A DNA stretch of 64,000 bases. Source: Craterostigma plantagineum. Its lineage: Eukaryota > Streptophyta > Magnoliopsida > Lamiales > Linderniaceae. The stretch lies in assembly GCA_027422505.1 (NCBI GenBank), contig JAPQWV010000410.1:62001-126000 (forward strand). The letters are read 5' to 3'. Below are positions 30,701 through 42,894 of this stretch, piece by piece. Under the pieces are notes generated by a model, which was given only the letters and a program-made list of their open reading frames with translations, did not search any database and was not told the DNA's origin. The position numbers and the translations under genes were made by a program. The first letter of the stretch is position 1. Every line of letters begins with the position of its first letter.

Positions 30701-31322
30701 TGAGCATCTTTAACGTATATAAGATCAAATTCGACCGTTCCAAGCTGTTCAAGTTCGTAAGATCTGATTTTTTTTTTCGTATTTACTCTCTGGATTAGGT
30801 ACTCACCCTTGCACAACGTAAAAAGACCGTGGGATGAAAAAGCTTCTGATAGAACCATTCAGTATCCATCGACCATGCTCTTAACAGCCGACCACGACGA
30901 TAGAGTTGTCCCACTCCATTCCCTGAAGCTCTTGGCTGTAAGTATCTTTTCCTCCATTTTCAAGTATTCGGTAGCATTTTACTTGCATGCAAACCGATAT
31001 AAACGAATATTATGAATCTGATGTATAATTCTTCAAATTTCTCGCTAGACGATGCAATATGTTCTGTGTACAAGTTTAGAGAACAGCCCTCAGACAAATC
31101 CCATCATCGGACGCATCGAACAGAAAGCTGGTCATGGCGCTGGAATGCCCACTCAGAAAATCGTACGATTTTTTTTTTTTTTTTTCGTTCATACAAAGAA
31201 TAAGAATGGTTTGTATATCTTTGAATTCACCTTTTTCTGTTGGGCTTCTTTTATAGATCGATGAAGCTGTGGATAGGTATGCGTTCATGGCGAAGGTCGT
31301 CGATGCACCATGGATTGATTAG
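27748..31322 (+). CDS. Prolyl oligopeptidase (prolyl endopeptidase, S9A), 12 exons
   Basis: Exons: 27748-28046, 28262-28481, 28570-28770, 28856-28926, 29061-29223, 29344-29937, 30016-30396, 30468-30543, 30636-30699, 30799-30937, 31049-31162, 31257-31322. They total 2388 nt (795 residues), all junctions GT-AG and in phase. The protein cuts peptides under about 30 residues after proline. Landmarks: [19 protein letters not shown], beta-propeller region in exons 2-6, nucleophile motif [11 protein letters not shown] (exon 7), catalytic Asp in [16 protein letters not shown] (exon 10), catalytic His in EQKAGHGAG (exon 11), ending VVDAPWID. The usual cytosolic protein begins at the internal Met at 27937 ([13 protein letters not shown], 732 residues). 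The first 63 residues look like an organelle-targeting extension. The weakest donor is GTTCTT at 28482. Gene appears functional. Confidence 0.95.
29251..29271. repeat. Poly-T tract in oligopeptidase intron 5
   Basis: About 22 consecutive T close before the exon 6 acceptor region; simple-sequence tract. Confidence 0.8.
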
Positions 31323-31564
31323 ATTAGATTAGATTCTACGTGTCATGGATTCAAATTCTTGAACTTTATGAAGGCGAAGAATTATCAGCCATATTGATTG
31401 CTCTTGTACTTTTTAGTCTCTTTGTTTGAAATAATATATTAATTAAAGCTACGATTTTAAACACGAAGGGAGACAAGTACATTATTTTCTTTTGCAATGT
31501 CATTTTCAACGAGTCAGGTGCTTAGATTTGTTAGGAACAAGGTCTGAATGAAATTAGTCCTGAG
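31323..31564. other. 3' UTR of oligopeptidase and short intergenic spacer
   Basis: Begins with a short ATTAG repeat just after the stop; AATAATATATTAATTAAAGC around 31430 may serve for polyadenylation. Ends at the hAT terminus at 31565. Confidence 0.4.
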
Positions 31565-34500
31565 TAGGGTTGGCAATTTTTTTGGACCCAACCCATACCC
31601 ATTAATTATGGGTATGAGTCTTTAAAAATTAAATTTAATGCGTATTGGATCAGATCCAGACCCAATTAAATTAATATAGGTCTTAAATGGGTATTACCCA
31701 TTTACTCATTAACCAAAATCATTTAAAGAAAAAAGGCAATTAGAGATCAAATTTCACTAACCGTCGGATTCCCATTCTTCACCTCCGACGAGTGCAGCTC
31801 CACATCGCAGCATCGATCTTCCTCGATGGAGACTCCACCGAATTCAATTTCCATCGCCGAAGTCGCATATGAAATTTAATCGGATGAAATTTGACTTTGA
31901 GGTAGAGGTGCGTCTACATCTTCGTCTGTTGAATGTGAGTTTTTTCTGTTTGATGTGTGGAGAGTTTGTGATTTTACCCTAATTTTAGATTGATATTACC
32001 AGTTTCATCTTCCTTAGCATGTCTATATTGGGGGTTTTTGTCCCCCACACACGTCTCTTACCTCGTCTCTAACGCGGGCTTGACATTCTTGGTTAGAAGC
32101 TAGCAACATGAGGAGTCACTGTAATAAATCCCCTTTGCTTTTTCTATCAGTGTTTACAGCAAGCCCTTGTCTTGTTGTCCACTTTGATTGTTCTTATGTT
32201 CTTTTACGATCTTCAAGATCAGTGCTCTCACCTTATTCTCTAAAGCCCAGACTCTCCTATTGCTCGTTGTAGGCATATACCTCAGAGTCACCACCACTCA
32301 TCACCTCAGAGACAATGTTGATGTATATATTAGGAGGAAAGTTGTAATAATGTGTAATAACCTGAGCCATGGGATGCCAAAAGAAAGATTCTTTTCATAC
32401 ATGAGTTTCTGTAAGGTCTCAAGTTTAGAAAAGATAGATTCACTCTCATATTTAAATTGACTAATTTGTTATATGTTAATTTCTTCATTTAGAACTTGTA
32501 AATTTGTAATTGATTTGTGGGTTGTTTCTTGTAGACTATGACGCAAGAAGACCACACCCAAACTCAACAAAAATCTCTTTCGGAAGATATTGAAATAAAA
32601 AAAGTGAAACACAAGAATCATCATCCAAGAGGACTAGGAAGATAACATCAAAGGTTTGGGATCATTTTGATAAAATTCGTGTGGATGGTCAACTCAAGGC
32701 GAGATGTAAGTATTGTGCTTCCATGCTCTCTTGTGCAGCTAATAGTGGAACTTCGCACCTTAAAAAGCACATTGAGCATTCATGCACGAGTAGACATTTG
32801 AAGTTGACGAAGGGTAAGAACAAAGTGAATGAGTCGAGTAGTTTAGAGCCTTTTCAAGAAGAGACCATTAAAAATGAGTTGCTAAATATGATAGTGATGC
32901 ATGAAATCCATTATCGATGGTTGAGCATATTGGTTTTCGAAGATATTCTAATAGCCTCAATCCCTCCTTTAGAGTGATGTCAAGGAATACTTTGAAGAAG
33001 AACATTTTGAATATATTTGAAACGGAAAAAGTTACACTCAAGAACTTGGTTGAATATATTCTGGAAGAGTTGCCATCACTACAGACATGTGGACTTGCTC
33101 CAACCAAAGAAAAGGTTTTATGGCAATCACTTCTCACTTTATTAACGAGGAATGGATCTTAAGAAGTAGGCTATTAAAGTTTTCATATGTGCCATGTCCT
33201 CATACGAGCCTTGTTCTTACCAATCTCGTTATGGGATTGTTTGTCCAATGGGATTGAGAATAAAATACCAGCGGTAGTCGTCGACAATTGTAGCACAAAT
33301 GACACAATGTTGATTTCTTTGTTTGATAAACTTGAGAGTACTGAGCTATTGTTGCATGGGCGTTTCTTGCATGTAAGGTGTAGTACCCATATTTTTAACT
33401 TGGTAGTCAAGGAAGGGTTAAATCAGATTGGGCACGTAATAGCAACTGTTAGGAATGTGTCTCGTTTTGGATGTTAACGCCAAAAATGATTGAGAAATTT
33501 GAAGATGCTTGTCGTGCATATAAGTTTCCTACCAAAAGATTAGTTCTTGATTGTGAAACTCGATGGAATGCCACGTTTCTAATGCTTGGAGCGGCTATTC
33601 CTTATAAGGATGTGTTTCAAAGGCTTAAGAGATTCAATAAGAACCTGAAATTTGTTGCTCCTTCCGACGATGATTGGAGAATAGCTACAATTATTTGTGA
33701 GAAGCTTGAGAAGTTTTATATGACTACTAATCTTTTCTCGGGTCGGAATTATCCTACTATAAACTTGTTCTTCCGAAGAGTTTGTGAAATGAAGCTTGCT
33801 TTGATTGATTGGTCCTCAAGTGGTGCTCATAATGATGAAGAGGATATGAAAGTTGTTAAGGAAATGGCGGATGCTATGCTTAGGAAGCTAAACAAGTATT
33901 GGGATAAATTCTTTGGGATCATGGTTATTGGTTGTGTTTTAGATCCAAGAAATAAAATGGATTGTGTGCGTTACTACTTTGAGAAAATGAATGGTAATGA
34001 TGCGGAAAATAAAGTTGACAAGGTTACCAACTTGCTTACCAAAATTTTGGGTGTATAAAAAAAAGGTTGAGGCAAGTGATGAAGTTGGCAGTTCTAATGT
34101 AGTGGCGAAAGGCTCCCCGTAAGCGGGCAACACCTCTTGCGGATGGTAGCGAAGAGGACGGGTTTGCTAGATCAAAGAGGAGAAAAGTGAGACACTTTAA
34201 TAGTATTCGAAGTGAGTTAGAGACCTATTTGGAAGATGATAGTTTGGATGAGAATAAGGATTTTGACATCCTTCAGTTTTGGAAAGTGGCTATCAAATAT
34301 CCAACTCTTCGAAAAATTGCAATGGATGTGCTTGCTATTCCCGTGTCTACGGTGGTTTCTGAGAGTTCGTTTAGCATGGGCGGGAGAGTTGTTACCCCTC
34401 ATCGTTCGAGGCTTCATGCAAAAACTATGGAAGCTTTGATGTGCTTGCAAAGTTGGATGACGGATGACCTCAAAGGTATGGCCTTTTTGAAGTTCTGTTA

Positions 34501-34784
34501 AAAAAAGAAGCATTTTTTTAATGAATATGCATTCGGTTATCATGTATGCTTATATGTTGTGAATTTGTGTGAATTATGAAGGAGCCACCATGGAAGATAC
34601 ATTTGCGCTTGGCTCGGTTATTGAGGACTTGGATGGAGATGAGCATGAAGTTGATGAAGTTGAGATACTTGATATGGTTTTGTTTAGATGGTTTCACATA
34701 TATATCTGCTGTAGCATCACATGTTTTTGTGCTTGTGTTTTCCCCAGAGGCTTGAGTATAGCCTACGAAATATTAAAAGGATAA
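31565..34784 (+). mobile_element. Decayed hAT transposon (left end retained)
   Basis: The left terminus TAGGGTTGGCAA at 31565 is followed by subterminal GGGTATGGG/ACCCATA-type repeats (31590-31720) and then a 5' leader with a likely intron (32080-32535) before the transposase. No matching right terminus (TTGCCAACCCTA) was found in 34500-36500, so the right end is deleted or diverged. Confidence 0.7.
32537..34501 (+). pseudogene. hAT transposase (BED finger, RICESLEEPER-like), frameshifted
   Basis: 32537 starts MTQEDHTQTQQKSLSEDIEI. After a shift, the BED zinc finger VWDHFDKIRVDGQLKARCKY, then CASMLSC...SHLKKHIEHSC, appears at about 32655-32800. 33187-33477 carries VVDNCSTNDTMLISLFDKL and RCSTHIFNLVVKEGL (first catalytic Asp region and the conserved CxxH). 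33471-34058 carries CETRWNATFLMLGAAIPYKD and DPRNKMDCVRYYF. 34187-34501 carries the C-terminal dimerisation region LQFWKVAIKYPTLRKIAMDV, then VSESSFSMGGRVV...ALMCLQSWM. At least four frame breaks. A related acidic tail frame runs 34569-34784. Confidence 0.85.
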
Positions 34785-36480
34785 TTAGCAACACAATGTA
34801 TTGTGCGCAGATAAGGATGTAGTAACCATCTAAAAGCAACGTATGACAAATTTAACAAGAAATTAGTGAAGTCCACTTCTGAAAAAGCAGAAAATAATCA
34901 CCATTAACTTGTGGACAAATCTTGCGAGATTTACTAGGGCTTTCATTTCCTCCAACGACCTCTTCCTCCACCTTCTTCTTTGAACCCTTTGGTCTTCCTC
35001 CAACAAATCTTTTAATATATAATACGATTTTTTCTACTCCATATTAGAAAAAAACGTAATAATGAGGTTTCTTTTTTTGTTTAAACACTTGTTGTAATGA
35101 AATTCATAGGTGTAATGATGTTTACGTGTGTTTTAACACTTGTCGGGGGGAGGTGTAAAGATTTTCGTTCGTTGGAATACGGAGTGGAATACAGAAAGTG
35201 TAATAGAGGATCTCAACCGTTGTATCGTGGATGATCGATAGCATCCCAGTATGAACGTACAGTTGAATTTTTGGATTGCAAAAAATTGGATTTACCGCGT
35301 GTTTCTAGAGTTTTTTTTATTTTCTTTTCCTACTATTAAGTTTATTAAATGATCGTGTTTGATTGGTTAATTATTAATCACAGGTGAACATAGAAGCAAT
35401 AACACCACATTAGAGGAGAGACCCACACGTTGTTTAAATCCTCTGGACTGTTATTAACAGTATATAACTAAATGGGTAATAAACTGCCTCAGCAAAAAAA
35501 ACGCATAAATGCATAATTAATTAGAGCATCCAGAGCCTATGACAAGGAAGATCTTCTTGAGCCTCTCACATGGGTAATATTGCATTATATGTCAACATTG
35601 AATTAGACAGGCTTAAAAATATATAATTAAGAAAATAATTAGATTAAGATGATTATTAGAATGATTAGCAAAAAATAAAGGTTCTGAAAATGGGGAGATA
35701 AACAGGTTGGACCTCCAAAGCCACCCGGCAGCTCTCGCGGAAAAAGGAGGTTCAAAGAGACATCACATTTGAAAAGATACTATGAAGGAGGAGTCAAGCA
35801 ACCTGCCATGTGTTCACCCAGGATAAGGCGCCACTGTGGAAAAGCTGAGAACTCCTGCAAAAGTTGTCACTAACACACTGCCCGTCAGACTGTACATTGT
35901 ACTCGACATGTCCCTGTCTCCAGGAATTCTAGGATGTATTCTAGACTAACAGGGGACTTCGCCATTTCAACAACATGATCACATCTCAACACTTAGAAAA
36001 TATACTCTCACTATGAAAAATGTCTTTAGATATTTACTTATGTGCTCTTGAGAAAAAACGAGAAGATAAGCATATTGAGTGTGTAAATCGTTGAACTATA
36101 GTAAAAATAGTTTGAGAGCGCCCGTGGACGTATGATTCACAAGAATTCGAACCACGTATTTCGTTGACGTCCTTATCACGTAGCACACAAACAAGCTCAC
36201 ATGCGCATTTCAAACCTTTATAATCGTGATCCTACCGCAACGTTTAAATTTCGGGACCATAAATTCAGTTTGGGACAACCCATATCAAATACAATATTAG
36301 TGTTAAATATAGAGTCGATTGGAGTAGAAATGCACTCTAATTTGTATTCTACAGAAAATAAAGTACCCGTTGAAAATGATCTTGTTCATTTATTATAGAC
36401 ATCCACCATTATAAGTATACAAGTATTTAAGTCTGATTCTCCCTAATTCTGTCCGCTTTTGTATCATTGTGGTGTTATGT
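34785..36480. other. Intergenic, mostly unassigned
   Basis: No gene recognised. A distinct, less AT-rich segment at about 35700-35990 (CCTGTCTCCAGGAATTCTAG and surroundings) may be an old LTR or MITE remnant, but no boundaries or coding sequence support a call. A short plus-strand frame at 36201-36398 is not convincing. Confidence 0.3.
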
Positions 36481-36590
36481 TCCTGTCTGAGCCTTTATTC
36501 TCTACCGGATACTGATTGTCACAAAGTGACTCGTTAGGCTATTTAACCATATATTTTTGTTGATTAATACAAACTATCATCTCCAAAATA
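36481..36590 (+). repeat. Second copy of the 3' tail family seen near 14891-15000
   Basis: GAGCCTTTATTCTCTACCGG, then TTTTTGTTGATTAATACAAAC parallel the sequence at 14900-14990 over about 105 bp. Probably the 3' end of a LINE or SINE-like family that ends in a TTAATACAA box. Confidence 0.4.
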
Positions 36591-36870
36591 CTTCTATTTT
36601 AGTTTTTTCTTTTTTTTTTTCTTCTCTTTCTTTTAGCAAGTATATGGGCTAATCCGGGCCGAATCGGCTAGCACCCTCGAGGAAGGCTGGGATGGGATTA
36701 GTTCTGCCAGCCTGTAAGATAATGGGCTAAGCACTCTATTAATTTACTATAAAAAAAGGGCTGCGATGGCCCCGAATGCAAACGCGTTTCCGTGGCTACT
36801 TCACGCTACTATCGGCGCCTGTGGTGGCGCCACACCTTACGAGTCCATAAGGGGCAACTTCTTTTGTATC

Positions 36871-38639
36871 ATGGATGATTCTGAGACATATTCTTCCGCA
36901 GTATCACCCGAAACCGAGAGATTTCTGTGCGACCGATTGTTGAATCATACTCAGCCCATTTCAGAACGATTTAGGGCGCTGTTTTCCCTCAGAAATCTTC
37001 GTGGAGATGCCCCCCGAAACGCGTTAATTCAAGGTAATAGAGTTTCGCGTATCTTCCAATCAGCTTGATTCGTTTCATTTGCTGGGTTGTATTGTTTTGG
37101 TTTGAGGGTTTTTTGCTTGCTCGGGGTTGATTCGTTAGTTCAGAGTATGTTTGTTATTACCAATTATGATTGACTTGTTTTCAAATGATGTGTATTTCAG
37201 CTATTAAGGATGATTCGAACCTACTTGCCCATGAAGCCGCTTTTGCTCTTGGCCAGATGCAAGATGCGAATGCTGTCCCTGCTTTGGAAGATGTCCTAAA
37301 TGATATGTCGTTGCACCCTATTGTTCGTCATGAGGTTTTACGCTTGTGGCTCTTCATCTATTTTATTTTGAATTAAAACTACATTGTTGTTCTTGGGCTT
37401 GCTTTCGATGTGTAACCTTGTGCATTGATAGGCTGCAGAAGCTCTTGGGGCAATAGGTTTGGATAGTAATATTCCTCTTCTTAAGCGTAGTTTGGCTTCA
37501 GATCCAGCTGAGGAGGTCCAGGAAACATGTGAATTAGCCCTTAGCAGAATCAATGAGATGAAGAAGAAATCGATCACTGAATCATCTCCTTTCTTGTCAG
37601 TTGACCCTGCTGCACCTGCTTCATGCTCTTCGATTCTAGAGCTTAGGTTCGTCACTTGGCATTGTGAAAATCATGATTCTCTGAACTTTTCTTTATTCAC
37701 TATTGATTCTTTTATTATATAGGGAAGTGCTCTTGGATGAATATAAGAGTATGTACGAGCGTTATGCTGCTCTTTTTGCCCTTAGGAATATTGGAACAGA
37801 GGAAGCTATATCTGCCATTATTGAATCACTTGCTGCAAACAGTGCTCTTCTCCGGCACGAGGTTTGTGCCTGCTGCCTTGAGTTTTATCTTGGGAGATTT
37901 GTTCGCGATTGATTGGAGAAGTAGTCTTTGTTCTTAGATGAACTCAAAAAAGAATTTAAATATGCTCAACTCATAATAATATCTGATATGACATTCCAAA
38001 TTCTATCTGGTGAATTGTATTGCTGCAAATTGTGAAAACCAGGTTGCCTATGTCTTGGGTCAACTGCAGAGCAAGAAAGCGTCTGAAGTTCTCTGTATTG
38101 TTCTTAGGAATGTAAAGGAACATCCAATGGTTAGACATGAAGCAGCTGAGGCACTTGGTTCTATTGCAGGTACTCACGTACTCTTGATATCATATTTGAT
38201 TAAGAAATTTATGTTTCAGCAACGATAACATTAAAATACCCCTAATCTAATTCACTGCCGCATTTTTCTTGTTCATTTTTATTGGATCATTGGCAAGGCA
38301 AATTTAGTTTGATGAGTAACTCTTGATGTTGGTTGAAATCAGCAGCTATATGGTAATCAGGCTCAGAATTGACTTCTTTTTCCCTCTGCTTTACAGACGA
38401 TCGGTGTGTTGCTTTGCTTGAAGAATTCTCTAAGGACGCTGAGCCCATTGTCTCTCAGAGCTGTGAAGTCGCGCTTAGCATGCTTGAATATGAGAGATCA
38501 GGGAAATCGTTTGAGGTAGTCTGAGAGCTGAATGCAATATTTCAATTCATGAGTGCTCCACTCGTATAGTATTAATGTTTGGATACTTATATTTCTATTG
38601 CAGTTTTTCTTCATGCCAAAACCTCAAGTGGAGCAGTAA
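36871..38639 (+). CDS. DOHH: Deoxyhypusine hydroxylase, 7 exons
   Basis: Exons: 36871-37033, 37201-37334, 37432-37646, 37723-37861, 38043-38169, 38397-38515, 38604-38639; 933 nt, 310 residues, all GT-AG and in phase. The enzyme completes hypusine on eIF5A by hydroxylating deoxyhypusine with a diiron centre. The HEAT-repeat protein shows the four His-Glu iron-binding motifs: [36 protein letters not shown] and [12 protein letters not shown]. The start is [19 protein letters not shown]; an in-frame upstream Met at 36766 would add 35 residues not typical of the family. The short last exon ([11 protein letters not shown]) is chosen over reading through to TGA at 38522 because family members end with a similar aromatic-rich tail. 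Intact. Confidence 0.95.
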
Positions 38640-38880
38640 GCCTTACTTCAAGATACGGGCTGAGGAGAAATCTATCCATCTGTCGTCTAATTTATTTCGA
38701 ATTAAATGGTCAACTTCCAAACAAAGAGGTAGGCCTAATAAATTTATTTTCAAAGAAGAGCATCTCAAGTATGTAATAACGAATCCCAAGTACAAAACAG
38801 AATACCTACAAAATGGTTATCCATAGTATTGTACCTGTCACTTAGTTCTCAATCCATTAAATTCAATTAAATTAAATATA

Positions 38881-39147
38881 TACTATCTCCGTTCCATTTA
38901 TTTCTTCCCATCTTTTTGTTTCGGGTGTCCCACATAATTTTTTCTATTTTCATTTTTGTTAAAAGTTCTTCCAATAATTAAACTAATTACACCATTTATA
39001 TTAAAAAAAGATTTCTTAATTTGCATGTCCACTAATAAATTTTCTCTTTTCATACCTTAAAAGTGTACTATAATATTAAAATAATGTAGTTTTTTAATCT
39101 CCGTGCTCACTAATCTTTTGGAAAAATTAAATGGGACGGAGGAAGTA
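38881..39147. mobile_element. Stowaway-type MITE
   Basis: The element is 38883-39145, flanked by TA. Termini CTATCTCCGTTCCATTTA and complement of TAAATGGGACGGAGGAAG match the CTCCCTCCGTCCC family signature of plant Stowaway (Tc1/mariner-type) elements. 263 bp, AT-rich, non-coding. Confidence 0.88.
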
Positions 39148-39969
39148 ATTATTATTTTTTTTGCTGCGTTTAGTTACTAGTATAAGGCAAAATAAGGTTA
39201 TTATTATTCGATTTTATCTTGCTCAGTTGACAAAATGTGTTATCTTGTAAGCCCGCTACAATTAATAGGCCTGCTATTATAATACAGAGAACAAATGATA
39301 AATAAAACGAGGGATTGGGCTGATATTATTTATCCAAGTAAGACTTGTTTAAAATGATCAAAACGCCCTCATTACACCAAATTATAAAATCGTTGTTATT
39401 TCGTATGATTCATATGATAAAATAAATAAACAACACTAATTTATTCCTTATTTATGGTGATTAAAATGATATGCATGTCTTATATTTTTCGATTTTAATA
39501 AGAATAGTTATTTTTGTAAACTACGTATTGATATAATAAGGTCACTTTCATAATTTACCAAATAATACATTAGATAACATTATTATCTTGATAATAATCT
39601 TGTGATAAAGTTATCTATCCTTCTCTTGTGTGTGGACAAGTAAACGTAGCAGTGGGGAATAATGATGCTTAGCTGAAGTCTAAAAAGATAAGATGGAAGT
39701 TCAAAGGGCGGCTTGTTCCGCTCATGATGCATTATTATGAATATTTAGCTTTGTCAATGAGTGAGACACTATAACTTCCAAGCTTGTCCGTGTATATTGT
39801 TTATTGGGGAAAGGTCAGAAACTGAGGCTGCTCAGTGGGCGACCGACACCTCCAATTACAAAACTTACCATCATTTGCCCACAATACACAGAAGACGAGC
39901 TTCTATTCTCATATCTTATTTATTTACAAGCCAGACCATCAACTCTCTCCACTATTATTGCAAAACACA
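39148..39969. other. Intergenic; upstream region of the peroxidase gene
   Basis: AT-rich, no gene or transposon ends recognised; carries the promoter and leader of the peroxidase at its right end. Confidence 0.4.
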
Positions 39970-40099
39970 ATGGCCGCCACTCGCAAGCACATTTCGAATT
40001 TGCTCTCTACTCTCACTTTTCTGTTATTACCGTTAATCTTGCAGTTCCATTCTGGTTATGAATACTCCATTCTTTTTTATCAATATCAATAATCCATCC

Positions 40100-40300
40100 T
40101 GAAAAATATATGGGTGTAATTGTCCTTTGTAATTAGTATAGGGACGCAGTTGTAATCTTATGTGTTTTGATAGATAGTCTCTGTATTAGTATTAGTATGC
40201 AGTGGGTTCATTTCCATCGAGGAATTAGATAAGCAAACGACTCTGTAAACAATTCTTTCTGATAAAAAGAAATAAAGTGAGTGATTATTTTTTCTTAATA
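40100..40300 (+). repeat. Copia 5' LTR
   Basis: 201 bp, matching 44792-44993 with a few substitutions and one indel (GTATGCAGTG versus GTATGGCAGTG). Confidence 0.95.
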
Positions 40301-40315
40301 TGGTACCAAAGCCCC
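40301..40315 (+). other. Copia primer-binding site (variant tRNA-iMet)
   Basis: TGGTACCAAAGCCCC directly abuts the 5' LTR. It is recognisable as the initiator-Met site TGGTATCAGAGC with two changes. Confidence 0.75.
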
Positions 40316-40533
40316 AATAATCCAATCAAGGGCACACTTTCGTAGATTGATTAACCCATCGTCTTCACCATGGACCATTCATCGAAGAAAGATGATGAAC
40401 AACGAGAATCGCGGAACGATTCAGACAAAAACAAGAATCAAGAATCACGAAAAGGAACAATGACGAATATCGACTTCCATCACACTCTCTTTCTCCATCC
40501 ATCTGACACCCCAAACCTAGATCTAGTAACCGA

Positions 40534-41142
40534 ATGTTGAGAGGATCAGAGAACTATAAGGTTTGGAGCAGAGAGACGACAGTCGCACTCGAAGCGAAGA
40601 ATAAATTGGGGTTTATTGATGGATCCTGCAAGATGCCGCTCGAAGATCCTCAACTGACTCAGCAATGGCGCCGATGCAATGCACTTGTCAGGTCTTGGAT
40701 TCACAGATCCTTGTCTAGAGACCTAATTCAGGGTGTTGTGTACTGTGATTCGGCCTATCTTGTGTGGAACGACCTCGGAGAACGATTTGATAAAATCAAC
40801 GGCGCAAGGCTATATGCGTTGTATAGGGAGATTAATACCGTCACGCAAGGATCTAATATTGTCACGGAGTATTACTCGAAGCTTCGACAGCTTTGGGATG
40901 AATATGACAGTCTCACACCTTCGCCGGCAGTGATTGTATCAAAAGAGTACATCAACTATTGCGGCCAATTGAAGATGATGCAATTTTTGATGGGGTTAAA
41001 CGAGTGCTACAACACTATACGGTCTCAAATACTTATGATGTCACCACTACCTACCCATGGACAAGTGTTTGCCATTGTCATGAATGAAGAAACTCAGAGA
41101 TCAATTAACATTCAAAAGGCTAAGAAAATGCCATTGCACTAA
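40534..41142 (+). pseudogene. Copia gag
   Basis: 202 codons in one frame: MLRGSENYKVWSRETTVALE, LVWNDLGERFDKINGARLYA and LRQLWDEYDSL are typical of copia gag (Retrotran_gag_3/UBN2 type). Upstream DNA (40370-40533) holds the likely true N-terminus in a broken frame (DHSSKKDDE). The zinc knuckle follows in the next frame at about 41196. Confidence 0.85.
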
Positions 41143-42894
41143 TGACCTCAATGCCGCAGAACAAAGGAAAACCTCCTCTAGATAAATCACATTTGTTTTG
41201 TGATTTTTGCAAGATTACTGGTCATACCAAAGAAAATTGTTGGAAAATCCATGGCTATCCAGCAAACTTCAACAGGGGAGGTCGAAGAGGTGCAATGGGA
41301 AGAAGAGGAGGGGGTCGAGCTAATGACCAAGGACAAGGCAGATTCAATGCCAACTCAAGTGCATTCGGCCAACAAGGAACAAGACAAGCTGACCAACAGG
41401 GCATACAAAAGCCGACAATAATTCCTCATATTACATCTGAGCAGTACCAGCAAATCTTGAACTTGCTTGGAGGAATGGCTGTACAACCATCAGCAGGAAC
41501 CACCATTGCAGCTACCAGCCAGACAGATAATGAGGGAGGTAAGTCATCTCTTAGTCATAATAGTCTCAAGTTAAATGACTGGATAATAGATTCAGGGGCC
41601 AATAAACACATGACATTCAACATGAAATTGTATGATGAACTTGATAATATGCATAAATCAGCGCTCACTGTGAAGCTTCCAAATGGCATGATGAGTGAGG
41701 TAACTGGAAAGGGAACCCTATCTGTGACAAATGACCTTAAACTTTCTGATGTGTTGTATATTCCTGAATTTGATCACAACCCTCTTTCTGTTTCTAGGCT
41801 AACAAAAGAATCTAATGTTTATGTCACCTTTTATCCTCATTTTTGCCTAATACAGGAAATGTGGACTGGCATGATAAGGGGGATTGGTAGAATTAGAAAT
41901 GGTTTATATTACCTTGATGCTATAGGACTGAATCAGTGTGGTAATGATCATGTATTGTGTAATGATGATAAGCTGATTTCTCCTACTATATGTAGTTTCA
42001 CAAATATGAATAAGATTGCACTGTGGCACCAAAGATTTGGGCATATGTCATTTGATAGGCTAAATTTGTTGTCAGAGTTGAAGTTGAATGCATCGAGTAA
42101 TGAAAAATATTGTCCTATATGTCCACTTGCAAAGCATAGTAGAAATCCTTTTTCCCAATAGAACAACCGTTACCAATTCTATAATGGAACTCATTCACAT
42201 TGATGTTTGGGGTCCATATAGAGAAGCAACATACAATAATGAAAAATATTTCATTACGATTGTTGACGACTTCTCTAGATCGACTTGGGTTTTCCTTATC
42301 AAAGCCAAAGATGAAGTCTACGGTGTCATTAAGAGATTTCTGCTATATGCAGAGACTCAATTTGATACGAGAGTTAAGAATTAGGACAGATAATGCATTA
42401 GAATTCTTTAGTAAGGAATGTAGGAATTTATTTGAATCTATGGGAATTATCTATCAAAGCACATGTCCATACACACCCCAACAAAATGGGGTGGTTGAAA
42501 GGAAGCATAGGCACATCTTGAATGTGGCAAGGGCATTGAAGTTTCAGTCATGTGTTCCTATGAAATATTGGGGGGATGTGTGAAAACGGCTGTTTATCTT
42601 ATCAATAGTACTCCCACTCCTATGTTGAAGGGAAAAACTCCTTTTTCTGTCCTTTATAAAAAAAATCCTAATTTCTTACATTTGAAAATATTTGGGTGTC
42701 TATGCTTTGCAAAGAGGCTGCCGCAAGGTGATAAATTTATTGAAAGATCAAAACCATGCGTGTTTATGGGATATGCGCCAAATCAAAAGGCGTATAGATT
42801 ATTGGACATTAAAGATAAGCATTTTATAGTGTCTAGAGATGTTATATTTTTTGAAAATTTGTTTCCTTTTGCATTAGGTATAACACTGATATGA
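41142..42894 (+). pseudogene. Copia zinc knuckle, protease and integrase
   Basis: 41142-42161: knuckle-like FCDFCKITGHTKENCWKIHG, protease site WIIDSGANKHMTF, pre-integrase finger LWHQRFGHMSFDRL...CPICPLAKH. 42088-42384: integrase core start [33 protein letters not shown]. 42385-42583: [30 protein letters not shown] (D and E of the DDE triad). 42550-42894: the C-terminal part (LKIFGCLCFAKRL, VFMGYAPNQKAYRLLD). Three frame changes. Confidence 0.87.

Noticed and set aside
38522..38524. TGA as the end of deoxyhypusine hydroxylase
   Set aside because: Splicing at 38515 to 38604 keeps the frame, uses good GT-AG sites and gives the aromatic C-terminal tail usual for the family.
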